A program made the translations under genes and the position numbers. From Murinocardiopsis flavida (lineage in GTDB: Bacteria; Actinomycetota; Actinomycetes; Streptosporangiales; Streptosporangiaceae), in NCBI RefSeq assembly GCF_003014485.1, contig NZ_PYGA01000001.1, positions 248,001-312,000 of the forward strand: 64,000 nt of DNA, in the 5' to 3' direction. This document shows, one piece after another, positions 42,155 through 50,720 of this stretch (the stretch's first letter is position 1; every line of letters begins with the position of its first letter). Below the pieces are notes generated by a model that worked only from the letters and a program-made list of their open reading frames with translations, had not been told where the DNA came from and made no database searches.

Positions 42155-43492
42155 TCACTCCCCTTTCAGCAGGTGCACGGCGTCGCCCGCGGTGACGACG
42201 GATCCGGTGATCAGCACGCCCGTCCCGGTGGGCTCGCCGCCCTCCTCCGCCAGCGCGAGCGCCGCGTCGATGGCGTCGTCGAGCCGGGAAGCGGTGTGCA
42301 CACGATCGGCCCCGAACACCGAAGCGGCGCGCTCGGCGAGTTCCCCGGCGCCGAGGCTGCGCGCCGCGGAGTTGCGGGTCGCCACGATCTCGCTGAGGAC
42401 GGGTTCGAGCGCTTCGAGCATGCCGTCGACGTCCTTGTCGCCCATGATCGCGACCACGCCGACGAGCCGGGTGAAGGAGAACTCCTCCTGCACGGTTTCG
42501 ACCACCGCCGCCATACCGGCGGGGTTGTGCGCCGCGTCGACCAGGATCGTTGGGCTGCTGCGCAGGACCTGCATGCGGCCCGGCGACTCGACCGCGGCGA
42601 ACGCCGCCCGCACCAGCTCGCCGTCGAGGGCGTCGTCGCCCTCGGCGGGCGCCGCGAACGCCTCGACGGCGGCCAGCGCCACCGCGGCGTTGCCGGCCTG
42701 GTGCGCGCCGAACAGCGGCAGGAAGACGTCGTCGTAGCCGCCGCGCAGGCCCTTGAGCGAGAGCCGCTGTCCGCCCACGGCGACGTCGCGCTCGGCCACC
42801 CCGAATTCGAGGCCCTCACGCGCGACGGTCGCGCCGATCTCGGCGCAGTGCTCCATCAGCACCTCGGCCGCAGCCAGCGGCTGCTGGGCGAGCACGGCCA
42901 CCGACCCCGGCTTGATGATCCCGGCCTTCTCCCCGGCGATGCCCTCGACGGTGTCGGGCAGGAACTCGGTGTGGTCGATGCCGATGGGCGTGACCACGGC
43001 GACGTCGGCGTCGGCGACGTTGGTGGCGTCCCAGGACCCGCCTATGCCGACCTCGATCACCGCGACGTCGACGGGGGCGTCGGCGAACGCCGCGTACGCC
43101 ATGACGGTGAGCACCTCGAAGAACGACATGGCGACGTCGTTGCCGGAATCGACCATCTGCACGTACGGGATGACGTCCGCATAGGTCGCGACGAACGCCT
43201 CTTCGCTGATGGGCTCGCCGTCGATGACGATGCGCTCGCGCATGGTCCGCAGATGCGGGCTGGTGTAGCGCCCCACCCGCAACCGCCGCTCCCGCAGCAG
43301 GCCGTCGACCATCCGCGCGGTGGAGGTCTTACCGTTCGTCCCGGTCAAATGCACGACCCGGAAGTTGCGCTGCGGATCCCCCAGCAGATCCAGCGCCGCC
43401 CGCACCCGATCCAACGTCGGATCGATATCGGTCTCGACGGCCCGGGCCAGGATGGCGGCCTCAACAGCACGGTAATCGGGTATGGAGGTCAC
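42155..43492 (-). CDS. folC: Dihydrofolate synthase/folylpolyglutamate synthase
   Basis: 445 residues from the GTG at 43492. Mur-ligase fold with ATP-binding P-loop VVHLTGTNGKTSTARMVDGL, substrate region RVGRYTSPHLRTMRERIVID, and VIEVGIGGSWDATNVADADV then GIDHTEFLPDTVEGIAGEKA. The C-terminal domain has ILVDAAHNPAGMAA. It adds glutamate to folates. In Streptomyces it follows valS, which is not found next to it here. It heads a folC-DUF4233 unit. Confidence 0.96.
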   Translation of the reverse strand: MTSIPDYRAVEAAILARAVETDIDPTLDRVRAALDLLGDPQRNFRVVHLTGTNGKTSTARMVDGLLRERRLRVGRYTSPHLRTMRERIVIDGEPISEEAFVATYADVIPYVQMVDSGNDVAMSFFEVLTVMAYAAFADAPVDVAVIEVGIGGSWDATNVADADVAVVTPIGIDHTEFLPDTVEGIAGEKAGIIKPGSVAVLAQQPLAAAEVLMEHCAEIGATVAREGLEFGVAERDVAVGGQRLSLKGLRGGYDDVFLPLFGAHQAGNAAVALAAVEAFAAPAEGDDALDGELVRAAFAAVESPGRMQVLRSSPTILVDAAHNPAGMAAVVETVQEEFSFTRLVGVVAIMGDKDVDGMLEALEPVLSEIVATRNSAARSLGAGELAERAASVFGADRVHTASRLDDAIDAALALAEEGGEPTGTGVLITGSVVTAGDAVHLLKGE

Positions 43493-43602
43493 AGTCTTCC
43501 GAAGGTCAGGGTGGGTACGGCTGCCCCAAGTCTAATCCGCCCCCACCACCCGCCCCACGCACCCACCCCTCGTGCCATGAGCGCTGGCGGAACACACGAG
43601 GC

Positions 43603-45642
43603 TCAGTCCGGGGAGCCAACACCGCCGAGTTCGGCCAGGTTTCGCCGTGTCAGGACGGTATCGGGGTGGCTGTCTCCGAGAAGCCGCTCCTGATCTCCGA
43701 GCACGCTGCGGAGCCGTGCCTCGGCTTCCGCGCGAGCCCCGAGGCGACCTGCGATCCACGCGGTCGCATGGCGGGCACGAAGGGTATCCGGGTGCGTGGA
43801 GCCCAGCGAATGCTCGCGCGAGTGCAGGATGCGTTCATAAAGCGCCGCCGCTTCCGGGAGGTCTCCCTGCCGTTGCGCAATCCAGGCGAGGGCGAGGAGG
43901 GTCGAAAGGGTATCCCTGTGCTCCGAGCCAAGCATGCGCATCCGCATCTCGTACACTTCGCCGAATTCGGCTCTGGCCCGATCGAGTTCGCCGCGTTGTG
44001 CCGATATCCACGCCAGTCCCTGGCGGGCACGCATTGCCCCCGCGTGTTGCTGCTCGTTCCTCTTCGCGTGCAGTCGAAGCGCCAGTCGGTACTCGGCTTC
44101 TGCCGAATCGTGGTCGCCCATCTCTGCCAACAGCCATGCGAGCCCGCGATGGGCGGTGACCGTGTCGCCGTCCTCCTCTCCCAGGACACGGCGGCGGGCT
44201 TCGAGGATCGCGACGTACTCCGGATGTGCACGCTCCAACTCCCCGCGGCGAACCAGCGCAAACGCCAGACGGTGCCGGGTTCGCAGTGTGTCGGGGTGGT
44301 CGTCCCCCAACACGATGGACTGCACTTCGAGACCTGCGCCGTAGGCGCTCTCCTCCATCACCAGATCGCGGCCCTCGTCCATGTGGACGAGTTCGAAGGC
44401 GGCCGCCACGACAGCGATGGCCTGGTCGCCGAATTGCCGACGCGTCGTCTCTGCGACTACGGGATGCATCCCGACGGTCGGTTCGCCGTTGACCGAACTC
44501 ATATCGATCAGGCTGCGCGAGGCGAGTTCCATCAACGCTCGATCGACGTCGGCGGCTGTCAGCGCTTCCGTACCGATATCCACGATGGATCCGGCAAGCC
44601 GCTCGGCCGCGAGCCGTCGGACGGGGACCCTGGCTCCTCGATGGCCGAGGAGCGCCAGGATCGAGAGCAGGGGGCGTGCATGCGAATGCTCCGGAATGAA
44701 CGATGTCACCGAAAAATCCCAAACTCGTGTCAGTAGCGATTGCTGCTCGTCCGCTGTCGAACTCTCCGCACCTGAGGGAGTATCCGCATGTATCGATACC
44801 TGAAGGTGGGCCAGTGCCCCTTCGTATCCGTCAATCGCCAGCGGATGCTCTCGTATCAGCCTGCCGACGAGGCGGAGTGCCAGCCCGACGCCGCCCAGGA
44901 GTTCCGCAAGATCCCAGGCGGCCCTGGGAATCGGGGTTTCCGCATCCTGAGCGGCGACTGCCGCATGGTCCCGCAGGACGAGCACTGAATCAGTGACAGG
45001 CAACGGATCCACTGCGTGCATGCGGGCGGGGCGCCACACATCGTGCCGACCGACCCTGGAGGTCACCAGCGTCGTCCCCGCCATGCTCCCGCGAATCCAG
45101 CCCCTGCTTCCTCCGGGCACACCACCATCAGCGATATCGGCGACGTGATCAAGACTGTCGAATACCAGCAGCCACGGCTCAGGACTCGCATGCAGCCACT
45201 GCCAGGCCCAACGGCAGGCGCGCTGGGGCAAGCCCGAATAGTGGATCGCATCGGTCATGGAGCCGCCGAGTTCCACGGCAACCCAGAGCATCGACGCCAT
45301 CATCTGCTCCGGATGCACCCAGAACACCGGAATACCCTGGCTTTCCGCCTGCTCGGCGAGTGCCTGCGCGACCGTGGTCTTGCCACAACCGCCGAGACCG
45401 TGCAGCACCCGCGGTACACCATCGGGTTCCGAGAGCAGTGCAGTCAGCTCGGCCATGATTTCGCGGCGGTCGCGAAGCGGACCTTCCAAATTAGGCGGGT
45501 CGAGGCTGACGTCATCAAGCCTGCCCGGCCCGGAGCCAAGGGGATCGCCCGCGGACGCAGCGTAGATGTGCACTCCGCCACGGATGCTTCCTGCCTGCAC
45601 GAGATGGCCGCTGACGTTTCCGTGTGAGGCGTTCTCGGTCAC
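43603..45642 (-). CDS. STAND/NLR-like NTPase with C-terminal TPR repeats
   Basis: 679 residues, GTG start. The N-terminus has GNVSGHLVQAGSIRGGVHIY (residues 8-27), resembling the pseudo-palindromic, RHIM-like amyloid signalling motifs described in bacterial NLR-type proteins. The NTPase domain has P-loop GLGGCGKTT (82-90), Walker B PWLLVFDSLDH (156-166) and sensor TLVTSR (191-196). A winged-helix region follows. From about residue 450 there are five or six 42-residue TPR units with the signature LG..HPDTL..R. A ligand-gated switch is expected: TPRs sense, the NTPase oligomerises, and the N-terminal motif recruits an effector. No effector gene is adjacent. Base composition is less GC-rich than the core genes around it. 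Confidence 0.88.
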   Translation of the reverse strand: MTENASHGNVSGHLVQAGSIRGGVHIYAASAGDPLGSGPGRLDDVSLDPPNLEGPLRDRREIMAELTALLSEPDGVPRVLHGLGGCGKTTVAQALAEQAESQGIPVFWVHPEQMMASMLWVAVELGGSMTDAIHYSGLPQRACRWAWQWLHASPEPWLLVFDSLDHVADIADGGVPGGSRGWIRGSMAGTTLVTSRVGRHDVWRPARMHAVDPLPVTDSVLVLRDHAAVAAQDAETPIPRAAWDLAELLGGVGLALRLVGRLIREHPLAIDGYEGALAHLQVSIHADTPSGAESSTADEQQSLLTRVWDFSVTSFIPEHSHARPLLSILALLGHRGARVPVRRLAAERLAGSIVDIGTEALTAADVDRALMELASRSLIDMSSVNGEPTVGMHPVVAETTRRQFGDQAIAVVAAAFELVHMDEGRDLVMEESAYGAGLEVQSIVLGDDHPDTLRTRHRLAFALVRRGELERAHPEYVAILEARRRVLGEEDGDTVTAHRGLAWLLAEMGDHDSAEAEYRLALRLHAKRNEQQHAGAMRARQGLAWISAQRGELDRARAEFGEVYEMRMRMLGSEHRDTLSTLLALAWIAQRQGDLPEAAALYERILHSREHSLGSTHPDTLRARHATAWIAGRLGARAEAEARLRSVLGDQERLLGDSHPDTVLTRRNLAELGGVGSPD

Positions 45643-45762
45643 GGTTCAGGTCACTCCCGCGCATCAATCCATGGATATGTCCATGATGACTCACCGCCGC
45701 TGACATGCCGACCTCGCCCGGCGCACCGCGGTTCCCCGACCCACTGGGCAGGGGAACAGCGG

Positions 45763-45795
45763 GCGGCCCACCGACCCGGTGGGGTGGTGGGCCGC
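45763..45795 (-). terminator. Hairpin downstream of the LVIVD gene
   Basis: 10-bp arms gcggcccacc (45763-45772) and ggtgggccgc (45786-45795) with a 13-nt loop, 21 bp past the stop of the LVIVD gene. No T-run. Confidence 0.55.
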
Positions 45796-45815
45796 TGCTG
45801 CTGTACCGGTCGGGG

Positions 45816-47222
45816 TCAGTAGGTGGGCTGGTTCTGCGGGTTGAGTTCGTCGTATTCGACGTCCTCGGCCTTCTTGAGGCGGCGGTCGTTGAGCTTCAGG
45901 ACGTCGAAGCCCATGCGCATCTCGTTGGAGTAGACGTGGCCGTTGTAGTAGTACGCCGACCACGTTCCGCCGCCGAGGCCCTCAGGGTGCGGGCCGCGGT
46001 CGAAGTAGCCGATCTCCTTCGGCCGGGACGGGTTGTTGAAGTCGATGATCGACACGCCGCCCTGGTACCAGGACTGCACGAAGTAGTCCTTGCCCTTGAC
46101 CGGGATCAGCGAGCCGTTGTGGGCGACGCAGTTCTCGGTGTCGGTCTGGTGGCGGGGCAGCTTGAAGTAGCTCGCGAACTTCAGCTCGGGGCCCTTGCCC
46201 TTTCCGACGTCGCCCTTGAGCCGGTAGATGGCGTCGGCGCCGCGCTCGGGGCCGACCTCCTCGTTGCAGGTGGCCGCGCCGCCGCCGCCGAGTTCGTCGG
46301 TGAAAAGGACGGCCTTGGCGTCGTTGGTGAAGGTCGCCGAGTGCCAGAACGCGAAGTTCTCGTCCTGGATCTGCTCGATGACCTTGGGTTCGGTGCGGTC
46401 GCTGATGTCCATCAGCACACCGTCGCCCATGCACGCGCCGGCGGCGATGTCCTTCTCGGCGAAGACCGTGATGTCGTGGCAGCCCTCGGTGGGCCGCAGC
46501 AGGCCGGGCTGGTCGTGGTTGCCGCCCTCGGGGAAGAGCACCGGGGTACTGACGATGTCGGCCGAGGCCGGGTCGTCCTTGGGGACCTCGATGATCGAGA
46601 TCTTGTCGTGGGGCGGCTTGCAATTGGGGAACTTCTCGGAGGGGCCGTAGGACGACACGTAGATGTAGTCGGTGTCCTTGTCGCCCGGCACCAGGGTGTT
46701 GGTGTGGGAGCCGCAGTCGGTGCGCACCGCCGACACGTACTCCGGGTTCTTCTTGTCGGAGATGTCGAAGATGCGCATGCCCTCGAACGCGCCGGGGTCC
46801 TCGGCGGTGGCCTCGGGCGCGCCGCAGTCCTCGCCCTTGCGCGGGTAGTCGACCGAGAAGTACAGCAGGTCGCCGCTGACCGACACGTCGCCCTGGCCGC
46901 CCTCGCACAGCACGGTGCTGACGATCTCGGGCTCGGCCGGCGTGGAGATGTCGTAGATGACGAAACCGTCGTAGTTGCCGCCGATGGCGTAGTCACCGGT
47001 GAACGCGAGGTCGGAGTTGGTGTTGTCGACGGGTGCCGGCTTGCGGATGTTGGCGAGGTGCTCCACGTTGTCGCTGGAGTCGATCTCGCCCGCTCCGGGG
47101 GCGTCGGCCGACGCCGCCGAGGGGATCAGTGCCGCCCCCAGGGCCAGTGCCGCCGCGGCGGCCAGGGCGGTGGCCCTGCGCCAGGGGCGTGGCGCCCGTA
47201 AGGGGGTGGGGGGTGACGCCAT
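45816..47222 (-). CDS. Secreted LVIVD-repeat protein
   Basis: 468 residues with GAGGAG before the ATG. The signal peptide ends at about residue 39 (SAASA|D). The mature protein has repeated strands such as YDGFVIYDISTPAEPEIVST, MRIFDISDKKNPEYVSAVRT and VSIIDFNNPSRPKEIGYFDR, the LVIVD pattern of a predicted beta-propeller. It contains about eight cysteines, including CHDITVFAEKDIAAGACMGD, and several conserved His residues, which fits an exported metal- or redox-related propeller. It is divergent from a DUF305 lipoprotein gene, a pairing I infer to be functional. Confidence 0.85.
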   Translation of the reverse strand: MASPPTPLRAPRPWRRATALAAAAALALGAALIPSAASADAPGAGEIDSSDNVEHLANIRKPAPVDNTNSDLAFTGDYAIGGNYDGFVIYDISTPAEPEIVSTVLCEGGQGDVSVSGDLLYFSVDYPRKGEDCGAPEATAEDPGAFEGMRIFDISDKKNPEYVSAVRTDCGSHTNTLVPGDKDTDYIYVSSYGPSEKFPNCKPPHDKISIIEVPKDDPASADIVSTPVLFPEGGNHDQPGLLRPTEGCHDITVFAEKDIAAGACMGDGVLMDISDRTEPKVIEQIQDENFAFWHSATFTNDAKAVLFTDELGGGGAATCNEEVGPERGADAIYRLKGDVGKGKGPELKFASYFKLPRHQTDTENCVAHNGSLIPVKGKDYFVQSWYQGGVSIIDFNNPSRPKEIGYFDRGPHPEGLGGGTWSAYYYNGHVYSNEMRMGFDVLKLNDRRLKKAEDVEYDELNPQNQPTY

Positions 47223-47297
47223 GCGGACTCCTCATGGTCAGGACGGACACTTCACGGCAGCAGAAAAATACCGACAGTTGACCCTATTTGTACAGAT

Positions 47298-47329
47298 CGC
47301 ATAAGCTACCAAATGAGTAGGTTTATGCG
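47298..47329. promoter_or_regulatory. Inverted repeat between LVIVD and DUF305 genes
   Basis: cgcataa (47298-47304) and ttatgcg (47323-47329) flank an 18-bp centre in the only AT-rich part of the divergent spacer. ttgacc at 47278-47283 could be a -35 box with cataag at 47300-47305 as its -10 for the plus-strand gene, so a bound regulator would block it. Confidence 0.45.
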
Positions 47330-47457
47330 CTGAGGTCGCATGGTCGCGGCGCCTGTCCGCATCCGGCCTCTGGACACCGGCCCCTCCGGTGCCCGACGAT
47401 GCGTGCATCGCCCGGGCCCACCCCCCGGGTCCGATCCGGCGGACGGGAGCCCTCACA

Positions 47458-48105
47458 GTGCGGCGTTGGCACATGGTTGCGGCGGCGGCCGCCCTGGTCC
47501 TGGCGGCGGGGTGCGCCGAGGAGCCCGCCCCGGTCCTGGCCCCCAAGGGGCCCGGCGAAGGCAACGCCACCGTCACGGACGAACGCACGGCGACCGCCGG
47601 CGGCGCGAAGCGCAACGACGCCGACACCGCCTACGTCCGGAAGATGATCCACCACCACCGCCAGGCCGTCGTGATGACCGACCTGGTGCCCGACCGCGCG
47701 CACCGCGGCGGCATCGAGAAGATCGCCGACCGCATGTCCGTCGCGCAGGGCACCGAGATCGACGCCATGGAGCAGTGGCTCGACAAGGGCGAGTGCAAGG
47801 CGAAGGCCGAGGAGCCCGGGCACGACCACGGCGGCTCCGACAACGCCGCGTGCCCCCCGATCGACCACGACTCCATGCCGGGCATGGCGTCGAAAGCGCA
47901 GCTGGCCGACTTGAAGGACGCCGAGGGCAAGGAGTTCGACACCCTGTTCGTCGACCTGATGACGACCCACCACGAGGGGGCCATCACCATGGCGGAGGAC
48001 GTCGTCAAGAACGGCAAGGACACCATGATCAGGTCGATGGCCAACGACGTCATCGTCGAACAGCGCACCGAGATCGACCGGATGGACTCGGTCCTCGACG
48101 GCTAG
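47458..48105 (+). CDS. DUF305 lipoprotein
   Basis: 215 residues from the GTG at 47458, with GGGAG upstream. A lipoprotein signal ends in AAALVLAAGC, with lipidated Cys about residue 17. Two DUF305 modules follow: YVRKMIHHHRQAVVMTDLVP and LFVDLMTTHHEGAITMAEDV, each with the His-rich motif of the family. A His-rich linker (GHDHGGSDNAACPPIDHDSM) lies between. DUF305 is a ferritin-like helical domain linked to metal handling, often copper. Divergent from the LVIVD gene. Confidence 0.92.
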   Translation: MRRWHMVAAAAALVLAAGCAEEPAPVLAPKGPGEGNATVTDERTATAGGAKRNDADTAYVRKMIHHHRQAVVMTDLVPDRAHRGGIEKIADRMSVAQGTEIDAMEQWLDKGECKAKAEEPGHDHGGSDNAACPPIDHDSMPGMASKAQLADLKDAEGKEFDTLFVDLMTTHHEGAITMAEDVVKNGKDTMIRSMANDVIVEQRTEIDRMDSVLDG

Positions 48106-48247
48106 ATCGTTGATGGGCGGGCGTCGTGGCGCCGGAAATCGCGTCGCGCACCGGCGTCGGTGAACAGGTGACCAGGGACGCGTCCGGGCCGGTGCCGCAG
48201 CACCACGCGGGTCCGGGTGGGGGCCGGCCGATGGCAGACTCCAGGCC

Positions 48248-49252
48248 ATGACAGAACGGGAGACTCCCGGTGCGCCGCCATCGCGGAGGCGGCGGAGGTG
48301 GGCGGCAGCGGGCATCGTCCTGCTGCTCGTCGCCGGTGGCGTATGGGCGAACAACACGTCGCTCTTCGGCTCCACGGCAGGCAAGGCGCCCCGGGTGCTG
48401 GCGCACCGCGGGCTGAGCCAGACCTTCGACGCATCAGGGGTCGGGAACGACACCTGCACGGCCGAGCGCATCCACCCTCCCGAGCACGACCACCTGGAGA
48501 ACACCCTCTCCGGGATGCGGGCCGCCTTCGACGCGGGGGCCGACGCCGTCGAACTCGATGTCCACATCACCGCCGATGGCGACTTCGCGGTGTTCCATGA
48601 CTGGGAGGTCGGCTGCCGGACCGATGGCAGCGGCACCACCAGGGATCACACCATGGCCGAGCTCAAGGAGCTCGACATCGGCTACGGGTACACGCCCGAT
48701 GGCGGTAGGACCCATCCATTCCGGGGCCAGGGCAAGGGCGCGCTGCCGTCCCTGGGCGAGGTGTTGGCGGAGTTCCCCACAGAGCCCCTGCTCATCCACG
48801 TCAAGAGCGACGACCCCGCCGAAGGCGAGGCGCTGGCGGACCGCCTGGCCCGGTTGCCCGACCGGCGCCTCGGCGAGGTGACCGTCTACGGCGGGGACGC
48901 GCCGGTGGCCGCGTTGCGCGATCGGATGCCGGGACTCCGGGTGATGTCCAAGGAGATCATGCTCGACTGCCTGCTGGCCTACGAGGCCGTGGGCTGGACC
49001 GGCCACGTCCCCGCAGCCTGCTCCGGCGTGCAGTTGCACATCCCCGAGGGCTACGCGCCGTGGCTGTGGGGGTGGCCCTCGACGTTCGTCGCGCGGATGG
49101 AGGCGGTGGACACGCGGGTGGTGCTGGTCGCGGGGTCCGGCGGGTTCTCCGAAGGGTTCGACACCCGTGAATCACTGGAGCGCGTTCCCGACGGCTTCAC
49201 CGGGACCATTTGGACCAACCGGGCCGACCGGATCGCACCGCTGGTCCGGTGA
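48248..49252 (+). CDS. Glycerophosphodiester phosphodiesterase, membrane-anchored
   Basis: 334 residues. A basic cytoplasmic segment and one helix (about 18-34, AAAGIVLLLVAGGVWANN) precede a GDPD TIM barrel. Catalytic landmarks are VLAHRG at the start, the ENTLSGM segment, DAVELDVHITADGDFAVFHD (metal-binding Glu/Asp and the second His), and LLIHVKSDD. A 20-residue Cys-containing insertion lies after the first His. These enzymes release glycerol-3-phosphate from phospholipid head groups. It stands alone on the plus strand. Confidence 0.9.
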   Translation: MTERETPGAPPSRRRRRWAAAGIVLLLVAGGVWANNTSLFGSTAGKAPRVLAHRGLSQTFDASGVGNDTCTAERIHPPEHDHLENTLSGMRAAFDAGADAVELDVHITADGDFAVFHDWEVGCRTDGSGTTRDHTMAELKELDIGYGYTPDGGRTHPFRGQGKGALPSLGEVLAEFPTEPLLIHVKSDDPAEGEALADRLARLPDRRLGEVTVYGGDAPVAALRDRMPGLRVMSKEIMLDCLLAYEAVGWTGHVPAACSGVQLHIPEGYAPWLWGWPSTFVARMEAVDTRVVLVAGSGGFSEGFDTRESLERVPDGFTGTIWTNRADRIAPLVR

Positions 49253-49388
49253 CGGCGGGCCGACGGTTCGGAACGCCAGGTGCACGGGAATGCCTCCGGG
49301 CCGGTCGCCACCCGCCGACCTTCGACGCCCTTCGCCGTGTGCGCAGCGGGTTTCAGCACACCCCCATCAACGATCCCGACCGGGAGGG

Positions 49389-49898
49389 TCAGTCCCCTTT
49401 CCGGTCGGGCAGCAGCTCCGGTGCGCCCTTGGCGCAGGTGATCCGCATGTCGACGTCGTTCTCGCCGTGCTCGAACTCCACCGACACGTCGTCGTCGGGG
49501 CCCGGCTCGACGTCGTCGACCGAGTAGCCCTGCGCGGGGGTCCACCACGCCAGGACCGCGCGGTCGCCGGCGCAGTACGCCGCGACCGAACCGCCGTCGC
49601 TCTGGAGGACCTTGGTGGGCCCCTTCCGCGCATCGGGGTTGGTCTGGGCGCCGTCGGGCGGCGCGGGCTCCTGCGAGGGCGAGGACGAAGGCGCCGACGC
49701 GCCGGGCGACACCGGCGGCGTGCGCTGCGCCGCGCGGTCGGAGTCGAGCTCGCGCTGCGCGCTCTCCTGGCTCACCGGCTCGACGGAGTCTGAGGTGATA
49801 CCGGTGCCGAGCAGGGTGACGGCGGTGACCCCGACCGCCACCGCGACCACCGCCGCGACACACCACCCGGCGATCGCGAGCACGGACTGGCGTTTCAT
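49389..49898 (-). CDS. Membrane-anchored extracytoplasmic protein divergent from a two-component system
   Basis: 169 residues from the ATG at 49898, with GGGAG upstream. One helix at about residues 5-32 (VLAIAGWCVAAVVAVAVGVT) is followed by a Ser/Pro/Asp-rich spacer and a compact C-terminal domain with two cysteines (VAAYCAGDRAVLAWWTPAQG and MRITCAKGAPELL). I know no function. Its head-to-head position with the OmpR/HK pair suggests it is regulated by, or feeds signal into, that system. Confidence 0.75.
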   Translation of the reverse strand: MKRQSVLAIAGWCVAAVVAVAVGVTAVTLLGTGITSDSVEPVSQESAQRELDSDRAAQRTPPVSPGASAPSSSPSQEPAPPDGAQTNPDARKGPTKVLQSDGGSVAAYCAGDRAVLAWWTPAQGYSVDDVEPGPDDDVSVEFEHGENDVDMRITCAKGAPELLPDRKGD

Positions 49899-49924
49899 GG
49901 CTCCCACAGTGGCAGGCGTGTTCC

Positions 49925-49937
49925 TAACCGCAGGTTA
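49925..49937. promoter_or_regulatory. Operator candidate between divergent TCS genes
   Basis: A perfect dyad taacc-gca-ggtta (49925-49937) lies 26 bp from the membrane protein start and 63 bp from the response regulator start. tacggt at 49989-49994 could be the -10 of a leaderless response-regulator mRNA. Confidence 0.45.
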
Positions 49938-50000
49938 ACGCGGGACTATCGCGGCGCTGCGCCGCCCCCGCTCCCCCGCCCCGTTGGTTACGGTGCAGGC

Positions 50001-50720
50001 GTGGCCCAGTTACTGCTGATCGAAGACGACCCCACCATCCGCTCCTCACTGAGCCGTGCCCTGGGCGAGCGCGGGCACGCCGTCACATCGGCGCCCACGG
50101 CGATGGCCGGCCTGCGCGACGCCGTCGACGCCCGCCCCGACCTCGTCGTCCTCGACCTCGGGCTGCCCGACCTCGACGGCCTGGAGATGCTGCGGATGCT
50201 GCGCGCCGTCTCGCGCGTGCCGGTCATCGTCGCCACCGCCCGCGACGACGAGCGCGAGATCGTGCGCGCCCTGGACGCCGGCGGCGACGACTACGTCGTC
50301 AAGCCGTTCAGCGCGGCCCAGCTCGACGCCCGCATCCGGGCGGTCCTGCGCCGGTTCGGCACCGCCGACGCCGGCGAGGAGACCGCCGTCGGCGTCGGCG
50401 GCCTGCGCGTCGACTCCGCCACCCGCGAGGCGTCCCTCGACGGCACCGCGCTGGACCTCACCCCCAAGGAGTTCGACCTGCTGCACTACCTCGCCGCCCG
50501 CTCGGGCCAGGTGGTGTCGAAGAAGGAGCTGCTGACCGAGGTGTGGCAGGTGCCCTACGGCGGCGCCGACAAGTCCGTCGACGTGCACCTGTCATGGCTG
50601 CGCCGCAAGCTCGGGGAGACGGCGCAGTCGCCCCGCTACCTCCAGACCGTGCGCGGCGTCGGGGTCAAGCTCACGGCGCCCCCGGACGCCGCCGGCGGCG
50701 GGACCGGCGACCCCGCATGA
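50001..50720 (+). CDS. OmpR/PhoB-family response regulator
   Basis: 239 residues, GTG start, likely leaderless. The receiver domain has acidic residues at 9-10, phospho-acceptor D52 (LVVLDLGLPDLDGLEML) and K101 (DDYVVKPFSA). The C-terminal winged helix (about 130-225) carries LDLTPKEFDLLHYLAARSGQ, DKSVDVHLSWLRRKLGE and YLQTVRGVGVKL. Its stop overlaps the kinase start by 4 bp (ATGA). The signal and regulon are unknown. Confidence 0.95.
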   Translation: MAQLLLIEDDPTIRSSLSRALGERGHAVTSAPTAMAGLRDAVDARPDLVVLDLGLPDLDGLEMLRMLRAVSRVPVIVATARDDEREIVRALDAGGDDYVVKPFSAAQLDARIRAVLRRFGTADAGEETAVGVGGLRVDSATREASLDGTALDLTPKEFDLLHYLAARSGQVVSKKELLTEVWQVPYGGADKSVDVHLSWLRRKLGETAQSPRYLQTVRGVGVKLTAPPDAAGGGTGDPA

